From JBBRRP01 sp038251425 (GTDB lineage: Bacteria; Myxococcota_A; Polyangia; Polyangiales; Polyangiaceae): a stretch of 64,000 bases of DNA. The position numbers and the translations under genes were made by a program. Below, piece after piece: positions 1 to 8,397 of this stretch. Within the stretch, counting starts at the first letter, position 1. Each line of letters starts with the position of its first letter. Location: positions 17,312 to 81,311 of the forward strand of contig JBBSBI010000005.1 of the NCBI GenBank assembly GCA_038251425.1, read 5' to 3'. The notes below the pieces were generated by a model. The model was not told where the DNA came from. It did no database searches and saw only the letters and a program-made list of their open reading frames with translations.

Positions 1-378
1 GCCCGCGACGCCATCGCCCGCAAGATCGAAGGCAACCAACGTTTCGCCTCGATCGACCAAGCTGTCGCGAAGGAGGGTTGGAAGATCGTCGGGCTGGCGC
101 GGCTCTCGCCGGTGTTTCCCTTTACGCTGCTGAACTACGCCTTCGGCCTCACGCACGTGAAGCTGCGCGATTACGTCCTCGCCTCGTGGATCGGCATGAT
201 GCCGGGCACCGTCATGTATGTGTACATCGGCTCGCTGGCAAAGGCCGCCACCGGCGAGCGCACGCGCACCACCGGCGAATGGGTGCTCTATGGCGTCGGC
301 CTTCTGGCCACGGTCGTCCTCACGGTCTTCGTCACCCGCGTCGCCAAGAAGGCGCTCGACAAAAAGACCCAGCAATAA
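1..378 (+). CDS. VTT-domain (TVP38/TMEM64-type) membrane protein, C-terminal part
   Basis: The reading frame is open from the first base of the window, so the N-terminus is missing. The visible 125 residues contain the motif ARLSPVFPFTLLNYAFGLT, a hallmark of the VTT/DedA-like TVP38/TMEM64 family. Two hydrophobic helices follow and the protein ends in a Lys-rich cytoplasmic tail. Family members are polytopic inner-membrane proteins; lipid scrambling or transport roles have been proposed for relatives. The stop lies 18 bases before the next gene, a disulfide oxidoreductase. VTT proteins are often found beside MerA-like flavoproteins, which supports co-transcription. The substrate is unknown. 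The family call is firm; the function is not. Confidence 0.85.
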   Translation, partial: ARDAIARKIEGNQRFASIDQAVAKEGWKIVGLARLSPVFPFTLLNYAFGLTHVKLRDYVLASWIGMMPGTVMYVYIGSLAKAATGERTRTTGEWVLYGVGLLATVVLTVFVTRVAKKALDKKTQQ

Positions 379-396
379 AATCATCCGAGATCATTC

Positions 397-1920
397 ATGA
401 GCGAACCATCCCAGCCGGCTGTCCTTCCGTGGGACACGCACAATCAAAAACTCGTCTCCAATGTCCACCCGGCAGATTGGAAAAACCCGACCCCCGCGCC
501 ACACTACAATCTCGTCGTCATCGGCGGCGGCACAGCAGGTTTGGTATCCGCCATCGGCGCGGCAGGGCTTGGCGCAAAGGTCGCGCTCATCGAGAAACAC
601 TTTCTCGGCGGCGATTGCCTGAACGTCGGTTGTGTGCCGTCCAAGGCCATCATCCGCGCCGCCCGCGCAGCGGCGGCGGTGCGCGATGCGGGGGATTTCG
701 GCGTCAACGTTCCCGCCGGCGTGAGGGTGGATTTTGGCAAGGCCATGGAACGGATGCGCCGCCTGCGCGCAGACATCAGCCCGCATGATTCGGCGAAACG
801 CTTCACCGAACTCGGCGTGGATGTTTTTCTGGGCGGCGGAAAATTCACCGGTCCGGACAGCGTGGAAGTTTCAGGGCAGACGCTGCGCTTTTCCAAGGCC
901 GTCATCGCCACCGGCGCGCGCGCCGCCGCCCCGCCGATTCCGGGACTGAACGATGTTCCTTATCTCACGAACGAAACGCTTTTTTCGCTGACCGAACTGC
1001 CCAAGCGCCTCGGCGTCATTGGCGCAGGCCCGATCGGTTGTGAAATGGCGCAAGCCTTTGCCCGGTTGGGCGCGGAAGTTTTTCTCGTCCGCGCCGAAGC
1101 AGGAATTCTTCCGCGAGAAGATCGTGACGCGTCGGCTATTTTGGAAGCGGCGATGCTTCGCGACGGCGTGAAATTTCTGGATCACGGCAAGCAACTCCAA
1201 CTTGCCAAAGACCCAAATGGAGTTCGTCTGCAGGTCAGCTCGCGCGGCAAGGAATACGATGTGCTCGTGGATCAACTACTCGTCGCCGTTGGCCGCGCAC
1301 CGAATGTTGAAGGACTCGGTCTGCAAACCGTCGGGGTCGAGTTCCACAAGAAGGGCGTGGAGGTCAACGACCGCCTGCAAACGTCCAACTCACGCATCTA
1401 CGCGTGCGGCGACATCTGCTCGCCTTATCAATTCACCCACGTGGCGGATTTCATGGCCCGCATTGTCATTCAGAACGCACTGTTCAAAGGCCGTGCCAAG
1501 GCGAGTTCGCTCATCATCCCGTGGGTGACGTACACATCGCCGGAAATTGCACACGTCGGTCTTTACGAGAAGGAGGCCGGGGAGAAGGGCATCGAAGTGG
1601 ACACGTTCACGCAGGAGTTGAGCAAAGTGGACCGCGCGATTCTCGATGGCGAGACCGAGGGCTTCGTGCGTGTCCACGTTCGCAAAGGCACGGATGAAAT
1701 TGTCGGGGCAACCGTCGTCGCCGCGCACGCGGGCGACATGATCGGCGAGCTGACGCTTGCGATGAAGGGCAAGCTCGGGCTCAAGACCATCGGCGGGACG
1801 ATCCATCCGTATCCCACTCAAGCTGAAGCCATCCGCAAGACCGGCGATCTCTACAACCGCACGCGCCTCACGCGGTTCGTCAAGTATCTGATGAACCGCT
1901 GGCTTGCCTGGACCCGATAA
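397..1920 (+). CDS. MerA/Lpd-like FAD-dependent pyridine nucleotide-disulfide oxidoreductase (copy 1)
   Basis: This 507-residue flavoprotein belongs to the class I disulfide reductases. After a leader of about 35 residues come an FAD-binding GGGTAG motif (residues 43-48) and the redox centre GGDCLNVGCVPSK with Cys74 and Cys79. An NAD(P)H-binding GAGPIGCEMAQAF segment and a C-terminal dimerisation domain ending in HPYPTQAEA follow. It lacks both the N-terminal metal-binding domain and the C-terminal vicinal cysteines of genuine mercuric reductase, so Hg(II) reduction is not supported. A second copy of equal length lies at 5908-7431. The next gene starts two bases after the stop, indicating an operon. 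The electron acceptor is unknown; a partner with the neighbouring VTT protein is an inference from context. Confidence 0.9.
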   Translation: MSEPSQPAVLPWDTHNQKLVSNVHPADWKNPTPAPHYNLVVIGGGTAGLVSAIGAAGLGAKVALIEKHFLGGDCLNVGCVPSKAIIRAARAAAAVRDAGDFGVNVPAGVRVDFGKAMERMRRLRADISPHDSAKRFTELGVDVFLGGGKFTGPDSVEVSGQTLRFSKAVIATGARAAAPPIPGLNDVPYLTNETLFSLTELPKRLGVIGAGPIGCEMAQAFARLGAEVFLVRAEAGILPREDRDASAILEAAMLRDGVKFLDHGKQLQLAKDPNGVRLQVSSRGKEYDVLVDQLLVAVGRAPNVEGLGLQTVGVEFHKKGVEVNDRLQTSNSRIYACGDICSPYQFTHVADFMARIVIQNALFKGRAKASSLIIPWVTYTSPEIAHVGLYEKEAGEKGIEVDTFTQELSKVDRAILDGETEGFVRVHVRKGTDEIVGATVVAAHAGDMIGELTLAMKGKLGLKTIGGTIHPYPTQAEAIRKTGDLYNRTRLTRFVKYLMNRWLAWTR

Positions 1921-1922
1921 CC

Positions 1923-3347
1923 ATGAGTCCGTCCAGTAGCCACACCACACGCCACAAATTCAAGGACCGCAGTGGCCCTTCCAAAAAGGCGCTCATCTGC
2001 GTGTTCGCGAAACCGCCCGTGCCTGGCAAGGTCAAGACTCGCCTCGGCGCTGAGATCGGTGACGCTTACGCGGCTGCGCTTGCCCGAGCGTTCCTCAAGG
2101 ACACCTGGGCGCTCGTCTCAAGCTTGAAGTGGGCGCGAGCAATCCTCGCGACAACTGAGGACACCGCGAACGCCTTCGGGCTTTCGGGGGAGGTGAATCT
2201 GTGGCTGCAGGGTGACGGTGACCTTGGAAGACGCCTCGAGCACATCATCCAGCGCGGGCTCGCCGAGGCCGACTGCGTCATCGCTGTCGGCGCCGATAGT
2301 CCAGGGCTTCCCGAAAGGCTGCTCGTCGAGGCCCATGAGCGACTCGCCAAAACAGACGCCGTCCTTGGCCCCTCCGACGACGGCGGCTTTTATCTCATCG
2401 CGCTAAAGCGCTGTCCGTCTGGGCTTTTCAGCGATTTGCCCTGGAGCACTTCCACCACGTTCGCGGCGACCCGCGAGCGACTCAAGGAGCGCGGCATGAG
2501 CGTTTGTGTGCTCGATGCCTGGTTCGATGTGGATCGGACGGAAGACCTTGAGCGTCTCCGATCGATGATTGGGCGTGGGGAACTCCAAGCGAACGAGACC
2601 GCGCGAGTCCTCACAAGTTTCCCCCAAGGTGTGGCCCCGTGCGCTCCCACATCACCTGTGCCACGCGTGAGTGTCATCGTCCCTGTCTTGAATGAGGAGG
2701 CTCAAATGGGAGGGCTTTTGGATGCCCTCGACTCCGTGCCAGGCATCCACGAAGTCATCGTTGTCGACGGCGCCAGCACGGACTGCACGGCCGAACTGGT
2801 TCGAGGGCGCGGCGGAACCAAGCTGCTCAGTACTGGTCGCGGACGCGCCAGGCAGATGAACGCAGGCGCAGAGATTGCGACCGGAGATGTTCTGGTTTTC
2901 CTGCACGCAGACGTCCGTTTGCCACCAGATGCGGCGCGCTGGATCGCCACCGCGCTAGCGGATCCCGGGGTGGTAGCGGGCGCTTTCCGAACATGGACGG
3001 TGGCCGAGGAGCGGCGATTGTGGCTGGGTCCGCTTCTGCACCTTGCCGACCTGCGCTCGCGATACACCAGTCTCCCCTACGGGGATCAAGCGCTCTTCGT
3101 GCGCGCTGCAGTGTTCAAACAGCTGGGAGGGTTCCCGGACCAGCCGCTCATGGAAGACCTCGAGCTCAGCCTGCGGCTTCGCAGAGTCGGCCGGATCCGC
3201 ACCGTTCCAGCTTCCGTGCGCGTATCGGGTCGGCGCTTCCTCGCCAGGCCCGTGTACTACACCTTCCTGGTGAACGTCTTCCCGCTGCTCTACCGCCTCG
3301 GGATGCCACCACGCGTGCTCGCAAACCTATACGGGAATCCACGCTAA
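1923..3347 (+). CDS. Fused DUF2064 (TIGR04282-type) and family 2 glycosyltransferase (TIGR04283-type)
   Basis: Two enzymes that are usually separate are joined in 474 residues. Residues about 22-215 match the CofC-like nucleotidyltransferase fold of DUF2064, with FAKPPVPGKVKTRL near residues 28-41, then GADSPGLP and GPSDDGGFYLI. Residues about 240-474 are a GT-A glycosyltransferase with VSVIVPVLNEE, VDGASTD, FLHADVRLP and MEDLELSLRLRRVG. TIGRFAM describes these families as 'rSAM/selenodomain-associated transferases 1 and 2', and both occur in arsenosugar biosynthesis loci. The start is two bases after the upstream stop. The domain calls are strong. The actual sugar donor and acceptor are unknown, and no radical SAM or arsenic methyltransferase is visible in the window. 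Confidence 0.9.
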   Translation: MSPSSSHTTRHKFKDRSGPSKKALICVFAKPPVPGKVKTRLGAEIGDAYAAALARAFLKDTWALVSSLKWARAILATTEDTANAFGLSGEVNLWLQGDGDLGRRLEHIIQRGLAEADCVIAVGADSPGLPERLLVEAHERLAKTDAVLGPSDDGGFYLIALKRCPSGLFSDLPWSTSTTFAATRERLKERGMSVCVLDAWFDVDRTEDLERLRSMIGRGELQANETARVLTSFPQGVAPCAPTSPVPRVSVIVPVLNEEAQMGGLLDALDSVPGIHEVIVVDGASTDCTAELVRGRGGTKLLSTGRGRARQMNAGAEIATGDVLVFLHADVRLPPDAARWIATALADPGVVAGAFRTWTVAEERRLWLGPLLHLADLRSRYTSLPYGDQALFVRAAVFKQLGGFPDQPLMEDLELSLRLRRVGRIRTVPASVRVSGRRFLARPVYYTFLVNVFPLLYRLGMPPRVLANLYGNPR

Positions 3348-3362
3348 CGAGATGCGAGAAGC

Positions 3363-4520
3363 ATGGCGCTGAACCGATCGCAGACCGTGGTCCTCGCCGG
3401 GGCCGGCCATGTGCATCTCTACGTCGCGGCTCATGCCGGGGAACTCGTCACGAGGGGTGCGCGCGTGGTGTTGGTCGATCCTGGGGAGTTTTGGTATTCC
3501 GGTCTGGCGACGGGAATGCTCGGCGGCATGTATGAATCGGCGGAGGATCGGGTGGACGCGAAGGCGCTCGCGGAAGCGCACGGCGTAGAGTTCATCAGGA
3601 ATCGCGTCGAGGCCGTGGATGCCTCCGCGCGGCGGCTTCGGCTCGCCGGTGGTGCTGAGCTGGCTTACGACTATCTGTCGCTGAATGTCGGCAGTCGGGT
3701 GAATTCGGACGGCATTGCCGGCGCGGCTGATGACCCGAGCGCCTGGGCGGTCAAGCCGATCAGCAATCTGTGGAAACTGCGCGAACATTTGGAGGCGCGG
3801 TTTCGCGCGGACGAGACGCCGCGCGTGGCGGTGGTCGGCGGCGGCCCGACGGGTTCCGAAGTGGCGGCAAATCTGGCCGCGCTGGCCACGATTTATCACC
3901 GCAAAGTGCAAGTGACCCTGCTCACGCCCGCCGATCGGCTCATCAACCAAGCTCCAGCCGGCGCGGCGCGGAGACTCCAGCGCGAGCTGATCCGAAGCGG
4001 CGTGGAAATCCGCACTCACTTCCGGGTCGTCCAGCGCGAGGGAAAATCCTTGATTGCTGAAGACGGCCGCCACATTCCCGCGGACCTCGTCGTCCTGGCG
4101 ACCGGGCTCGAAGCGCATCCGCTCGTGCAGACCACGGGACTGCCGACCCGTCCGAAGCAAGGGCTGCGCATCAATCGCACGTTGCATTCGATCGCCGACG
4201 AGCGGGTCTTCGCCGGTGGTGATTGCGCCGCGATCGAAGGCTTCGATCTGCCGAAGCTCGGCGTGTTCGGCGTGCGCCAAGCCGCCTTCATTCACGCCAA
4301 TCTGCTGGCCAGCCTGGAGCGTAAACCACTCGCTGAATACCAGCCGCAGAAGCGCTTTCTCGCCATCCTCAATCTCGGCGACGGCACGGCGCTGGCGACG
4401 TGGGGACCGTTTTGGTGGCATGGCCGCTCCAGCATGTGGCTCAAGGACTTCATTGACCGGCGCTTTCTCGAAAACTATCGGCGGCTTGCTTCGCCGCGGC
4501 CGGCAAACCCGGAGCAATGA
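3363..4520 (+). CDS. FAD-dependent oxidoreductase of the SelD-associated (TIGR03169-like) / NDH-2 type
   Basis: This is a 385-residue flavoprotein. The N-terminal motif VVLAGAGHVHLYV and the segment YSGLATGMLGG resemble the pyridine nucleotide-disulfide oxidoreductase domain that is often fused to selenophosphate synthetase (TIGR03169). The fold is also shared with type II NADH dehydrogenases. A second dinucleotide-binding site VAVVGGGPTGSEVA lies near residues 156-169, and FAGGDCAAI near residue 285 completes the FAD site. No CxxC redox pair is present, so electrons probably pass from NAD(P)H to FAD and then to a quinone or other acceptor (inference). It starts 15 bases after the fused transferase. 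Its combination with DUF2064/GT2 proteins is a recurrent genomic association. The SelD kinase domain is absent. Confidence 0.8.
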   Translation: MALNRSQTVVLAGAGHVHLYVAAHAGELVTRGARVVLVDPGEFWYSGLATGMLGGMYESAEDRVDAKALAEAHGVEFIRNRVEAVDASARRLRLAGGAELAYDYLSLNVGSRVNSDGIAGAADDPSAWAVKPISNLWKLREHLEARFRADETPRVAVVGGGPTGSEVAANLAALATIYHRKVQVTLLTPADRLINQAPAGAARRLQRELIRSGVEIRTHFRVVQREGKSLIAEDGRHIPADLVVLATGLEAHPLVQTTGLPTRPKQGLRINRTLHSIADERVFAGGDCAAIEGFDLPKLGVFGVRQAAFIHANLLASLERKPLAEYQPQKRFLAILNLGDGTALATWGPFWWHGRSSMWLKDFIDRRFLENYRRLASPRPANPEQ

Positions 4521-4565
4521 AGCCGCGTACCACTACCCGCGCCGTAGTAGTGTGACCCGGCTGAA

Positions 4566-5918
4566 ATGGCACACGTGGAACACCCCGGAATGGTGAACGC
4601 TGTACCAGACGATGAAGCGCTGCTTGATGGTCTGGAGCGCGCAGCGTTCAGCTACTTCCTACAAGCGGTGAATCCGACCAACGGACTGATCGCCGACACC
4701 ACGCGCGATAACTCGCCGGCCAGCATCGGCGTGGTTGGATTTGCGTTGTCGGCCTATCCCGTCGCCGTGGAGCGAGGCTGGATGACGCGGGCCGATGCGG
4801 TCGAACGCAGTCTCGCGACGCTGCGTTTCTTCCGCGACAGCGATCAAAGCGGCAGTCCGGAGGCAACCGGTTACAAAGGTTTCTACTACCACTTTCTCGA
4901 CATGCAGAGCGGCGTTCGCATGTGGCGCTCGGAGCTGTCGATGATCGACACCGCGTTGCTGATCGCCGGCGCGCTAACCGCAGCCAGCTATTTTGAAGCC
5001 GAAACGATTGAGGAAATTGAACTGCGCAGAATCGTCGACGCACTTTACCGTCGCATCGACTGGTCGTGGACGCTGGACGGCAAGGCGACCATCCGGCTAG
5101 GATGGAAACCCGAGTGCGGATTTCTGAACTATGGCTGGGATGGTTACAACGAGGCCATCGTGCTGTATGTGCTCGCGCTGGGCTCGCCGACGCACCCGAT
5201 TGCGGGCGACAGCTTCGAGGCCTGGACCGCGAGCTACCAGTGGGAGAATTTGTATGGCTACGATTTTCTGTATGCGGGGCCGCTGTTCATTCATCAGTTC
5301 TCGCACGCCTGGATCGATTTTCGCGGCATCCAGGATCGTTTCATGCGCGAGAAGCGCTCCGACTATTTCGAAAACAGCCGGCGCGCGACCGAGATTCAGC
5401 GTGAATATGCGCGCCGCAACCCGCGCGGGTTCGCCGGCTATGACGAATCCTGCTGGGGCGTGACCGCTTGCGATGGCCCGAGCCAGCAGGAACCGGAACT
5501 GGCTGACGAACCACGCCGCCTGTTTGGTTACGCCGCACGGGGCGTCCCCTACGGGCCTGATGACGGAACCTTGAGCGGATGGGCGGCGATGGCATCGCTG
5601 CCGTTCGCGCCAGAGATCGTTCTGCCCACCGCCAGCGTCATGCTTGATCGCTATCCAGAAATGTTGTCGGACCAGCAATACGCCAGCAGTTTCAATCCAA
5701 CCCTCGCCGGCGCCGATCGGCGCGCCTGGGTCTCGGCCGGACACTTCGGGCTCGATCAGGGCATCGTGCTGTTGATGATCGAAAATCACCGCACCGAACT
5801 CGTATGGCAACTGATGCGGAACTGTCGCCCGGTTTGCACCGGATTGTCCCGCGCGGGATTCCGTGGCGGCTGGCTGTCGCGACGCGCGTCAAACAAGGAC
5901 CACGCCAATGCCCAATAA
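4566..5918 (+). CDS. Glycoamylase-like glycoside hydrolase (PF10091; GH144 beta-1,2-glucanase-like)
   Basis: The 450 residues are almost entirely one (alpha/alpha)6-barrel of the glycoamylase-like family. Segments seen include ADTTRDNSPASIGVVGFAL near residue 40, GYKGFYYHFLD near 102, ELSMIDTALLIAG near 122, GWDGYNEAIVLYVLALG near 190 and HQFSHAWIDFRGIQD near 245. Characterised members of this architecture are endo-beta-1,2-glucanases (GH144); the related domain in cyclic glucan synthases is GH189. No signal peptide is visible from the ATG at 4566, which is unusual for a GH144 enzyme. The 3' end overlaps the next start by 11 bases. The family call is good; the substrate assignment is inferred. 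Confidence 0.82.
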   Translation: MAHVEHPGMVNAVPDDEALLDGLERAAFSYFLQAVNPTNGLIADTTRDNSPASIGVVGFALSAYPVAVERGWMTRADAVERSLATLRFFRDSDQSGSPEATGYKGFYYHFLDMQSGVRMWRSELSMIDTALLIAGALTAASYFEAETIEEIELRRIVDALYRRIDWSWTLDGKATIRLGWKPECGFLNYGWDGYNEAIVLYVLALGSPTHPIAGDSFEAWTASYQWENLYGYDFLYAGPLFIHQFSHAWIDFRGIQDRFMREKRSDYFENSRRATEIQREYARRNPRGFAGYDESCWGVTACDGPSQQEPELADEPRRLFGYAARGVPYGPDDGTLSGWAAMASLPFAPEIVLPTASVMLDRYPEMLSDQQYASSFNPTLAGADRRAWVSAGHFGLDQGIVLLMIENHRTELVWQLMRNCRPVCTGLSRAGFRGGWLSRRASNKDHANAQ

Positions 5919-7431
5919 TTCAACCTCCACGGCCCCGTCGGACACAGCCGAGCGCGAACGGCGGAACAACTTGCATCCCGACGGATGGCGCAATCCGGTG
6001 CCGGCTGCCTGCTACAGTCTGGTGGTCATCGGAGCGGGCACGGCGGGACTGGTGGCGGCACACACCGCAGCGGCATTGGGCGCGAAGGTCGCGCTGATCG
6101 AGCGCCATCTGCTCGGCGGGGACTGCCTGAATGTGGGCTGCGTGCCATCGAAGGCGATCCTTCGCACGTCGCGGCTGTATGCCGAGATGCGCCATGCCAC
6201 CCAGTATGGCGCACAGATCCCCGACGATATCCGCGTTGATTTTTCCGCCGTGATGCAGCGCATGCGCGGCATTCGCGCCCGCATCAGTCGCGCCGATTCC
6301 GTGCGCCGGTTGACTGAAGCCGGCGTGGACGTATTTTTCGGCGCGGCCCGCTTTGCCGGAACCGAGGCGCTGACGGTGGAGGGCGTGACCCTGCGCTTCA
6401 AAAAGGCAATGATCGCGACCGGCTCGCGTCCTGACACGCCCTCAATTCCCGGGCTCGTCGAAGCCGGGTACCTGACTAACGAAAACGTCTTTGACCTGAT
6501 CGAGTTGCCACGCCGTCTGCTGGTTATCGGCGGTGGGCCGCTCGGCTGCGAACTGGCGCAGGCGTTTTCCCGCTTCGGATCGAAGACCATCATTGCGCAG
6601 AGCTGGCCGCTCTTCCTGCCCCTGGAAGAGCGCGACGCCGCCCAGATCCTGTCTGACGCCTTCGCCCGCGACGGCGTCGAGGTGCGGCTCAACACCCGCG
6701 CCGTCAACGTGCGCGTCGAAGGCGGGCAGAAGCTCGTCGATCTCGTCAGCGATGACTACAAAACCACGGTCGCAGTCGATGCCATCCTCACCGGCACCGG
6801 CCGGGTGCCGAATGTCGAAGGGCTGAACCTGGAGGCCGCAGGCGTCCACTACGACGCCGACGAGGGTATCTGCGTGAATGACTTCCTGCAGACCAGCAAT
6901 CCGCGCATCTATGCCGCCGGCGACGTCTGCCTGGAGCACAAGTTCACGCATACCGCCGACGCCTCGGCGCGCATCGTGGTTCGGAACGCGCTGTTCCTCG
7001 GGCGTCAGCGGCTGAGTGCACTGACGATCCCCTGGTGCACCTACACCGAACCGGAGATCGCCCATGTTGGCCTCTATGTGCGGCAGGCTCACAACAAGGA
7101 CATCTCAGTCAAGACTTTCACGATCCCGATGCACGACGTGGATCGCGCGATCGCGGACGGGGAGGACGCGGGCTTCGTCAAAATCCACGTCAAGGATGGC
7201 ACGGACCGGATCCTGGGTGCGACGATCGTCGCCCGCCACGCCGGTGAGATGATCAACGAGATCACTTTGGCGATGGTTGCAGGGATCGGCCTGCGCACTC
7301 TGGCCCGCGTCATCCACGCCTATCCGACCCAGGGCGAAGCGATCAAGAAGGCGGCGGACGCCTACAACCGCACTCGCCTCACACCATTTGCAAAAACAAT
7401 TTCTTCCCGCTGGCTCGCGTGGCAGCGCTGA
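5908..7431 (+). CDS. MerA/Lpd-like FAD-dependent disulfide oxidoreductase (copy 2)
   Basis: This is a 507-residue paralogue of the gene at 397-1920 with the same layout: FAD motif GAGTAG near residue 42, redox pair in GGDCLNVGCVPSK (Cys73, Cys78), NAD(P)H motif GGGPLGCELAQAF, and the dimerisation end HAYPTQGEA. Both copies end in a basic Trp-containing tail (RWLAWxR). The ATG at 5908 is preferred over an upstream frame start at 5863 because AAGGACC lies just in front of it, and because the paralogue aligns from there. The 11-base overlap with the glycosidase implies translational coupling. As in copy 1, the C-terminal cysteine pair of mercuric reductase is missing, so the substrate is unknown. 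Confidence 0.9.
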   Translation: MPNNSTSTAPSDTAERERRNNLHPDGWRNPVPAACYSLVVIGAGTAGLVAAHTAAALGAKVALIERHLLGGDCLNVGCVPSKAILRTSRLYAEMRHATQYGAQIPDDIRVDFSAVMQRMRGIRARISRADSVRRLTEAGVDVFFGAARFAGTEALTVEGVTLRFKKAMIATGSRPDTPSIPGLVEAGYLTNENVFDLIELPRRLLVIGGGPLGCELAQAFSRFGSKTIIAQSWPLFLPLEERDAAQILSDAFARDGVEVRLNTRAVNVRVEGGQKLVDLVSDDYKTTVAVDAILTGTGRVPNVEGLNLEAAGVHYDADEGICVNDFLQTSNPRIYAAGDVCLEHKFTHTADASARIVVRNALFLGRQRLSALTIPWCTYTEPEIAHVGLYVRQAHNKDISVKTFTIPMHDVDRAIADGEDAGFVKIHVKDGTDRILGATIVARHAGEMINEITLAMVAGIGLRTLARVIHAYPTQGEAIKKAADAYNRTRLTPFAKTISSRWLAWQR

Positions 7432-7659
7432 CCGCGAGCGCTGTTCGTTTTTGTGGGCAAACCCGGTTTCACTGAAAGCGCTGCGTGCGCGCTTTTGACA
7501 CATTGGGCGAAAATGCCCCAACCGGCTGGAGGGTCTTTCGTTGGTTGGTTTCGCGCAAGCTCCAGCTCCGCAGTCGTAACGTGCGATTCCCGCGGCCCGC
7601 CATGTTCCCGCGCCCCGGCGACGAGGTGACTTCGCACTGGCCCACATGGTGCATGCCTC

Positions 7660-8388
7660 ATGCTGAAAATGTACAACCACGGCGCCGGAAAGATGATGGA
7701 CACACGCGGGCCCGGCGCCGCGGGGACCGCTGTTCAAGACTTCGGGTGTACGGGGCTTGCGCTTGCTCCCAAGCCATCCACAGATCGTGCGCTCATCACG
7801 AAGCTCCTCGCTGGCGACGAGGCGGTCTTCGCAGGCTTGGTCCGTCAGTACCACGGACGACTCACAAGGCTGGCAAGAGTGTTCCTGTCAGATCGCTCCG
7901 CGGCCGAGGAGGTCGTGCAGGAAACCTGGCTCGGTGTCATCACCGGTTTGGCCAAGTTCGAGGGCCGATCCGCCTTAAAAACCTGGATCTTCCGGATTCT
8001 TGTCAACCGGGCCAAAACGCGAGGGACGCGCGAGGGGCGTAGTGTGCCGTTCTCGGCTGTGAGCAACCCAGAGGCCGACGCCGATCACGAGCCCGCTCTA
8101 GCACCAGATCGTTTTTTACCGAATGGGATGTGGGCAGCCCCGCCAAGACGTTGGGAGCGTGACACGCCGGAGAAACTGATCATGCATCAGCAGGCCCTCA
8201 AGCATCTGGCGAGCGCACTGGCAGAGCTCCCCGCGAACCAACGCGCAGTCGTCACGCTGCGCGATGTCGAGGGTCTCGGCTCTTCGGAAGTTTGTAGCGC
8301 CCTCGAGATCAGTGAGAATCATCAGCGGGTCCTTCTCCACCGAGGTCGGTCGAAACTCCGACGCATCTTGGAGGAGCACCTCGAATGA
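7660..8388 (+). CDS. ECF-type RNA polymerase sigma-70 factor
   Basis: The sigma2 region spans residues about 45-115, with FAGLVRQYHGRLTRLARVFL, AAEEVVQETWLGV and FEGRSALKTWIFRILVNRAK. The sigma4 helix-turn-helix spans about 175-240, with LAELPANQRAVVTLRDVEG and VCSALEISENHQRVLLHRGRSKLR. Between them is a linker of about 50 residues. The N-terminus is about 40 residues longer than usual, so an ATG at 7693, behind GCCGGAAAG, may be the real start. ECF factors direct stress or envelope regulons and are normally held by a co-encoded anti-sigma factor. No zinc-finger anti-sigma gene follows; only a tiny membrane protein (8398-8565) does. The family call is firm; the regulon is unknown. Confidence 0.93.
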   Translation: MLKMYNHGAGKMMDTRGPGAAGTAVQDFGCTGLALAPKPSTDRALITKLLAGDEAVFAGLVRQYHGRLTRLARVFLSDRSAAEEVVQETWLGVITGLAKFEGRSALKTWIFRILVNRAKTRGTREGRSVPFSAVSNPEADADHEPALAPDRFLPNGMWAAPPRRWERDTPEKLIMHQQALKHLASALAELPANQRAVVTLRDVEGLGSSEVCSALEISENHQRVLLHRGRSKLRRILEEHLE

Positions 8389-8397
8389 TCAGGGCGT

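Noticed and set aside
3327..4517. 396-codon minus-strand open frame
   Set aside because: It lies exactly antisense to the flavoprotein at 3363-4520; the protein has no recognisable motif and is rich in His, Arg and Gln, as expected from antisense of GC-rich coding sequence.
397..7431. merA annotation for the two disulfide oxidoreductases
   Set aside because: Both lack the C-terminal vicinal Cys pair and the N-terminal heavy-metal domain, and no merR, merT or merP is present.
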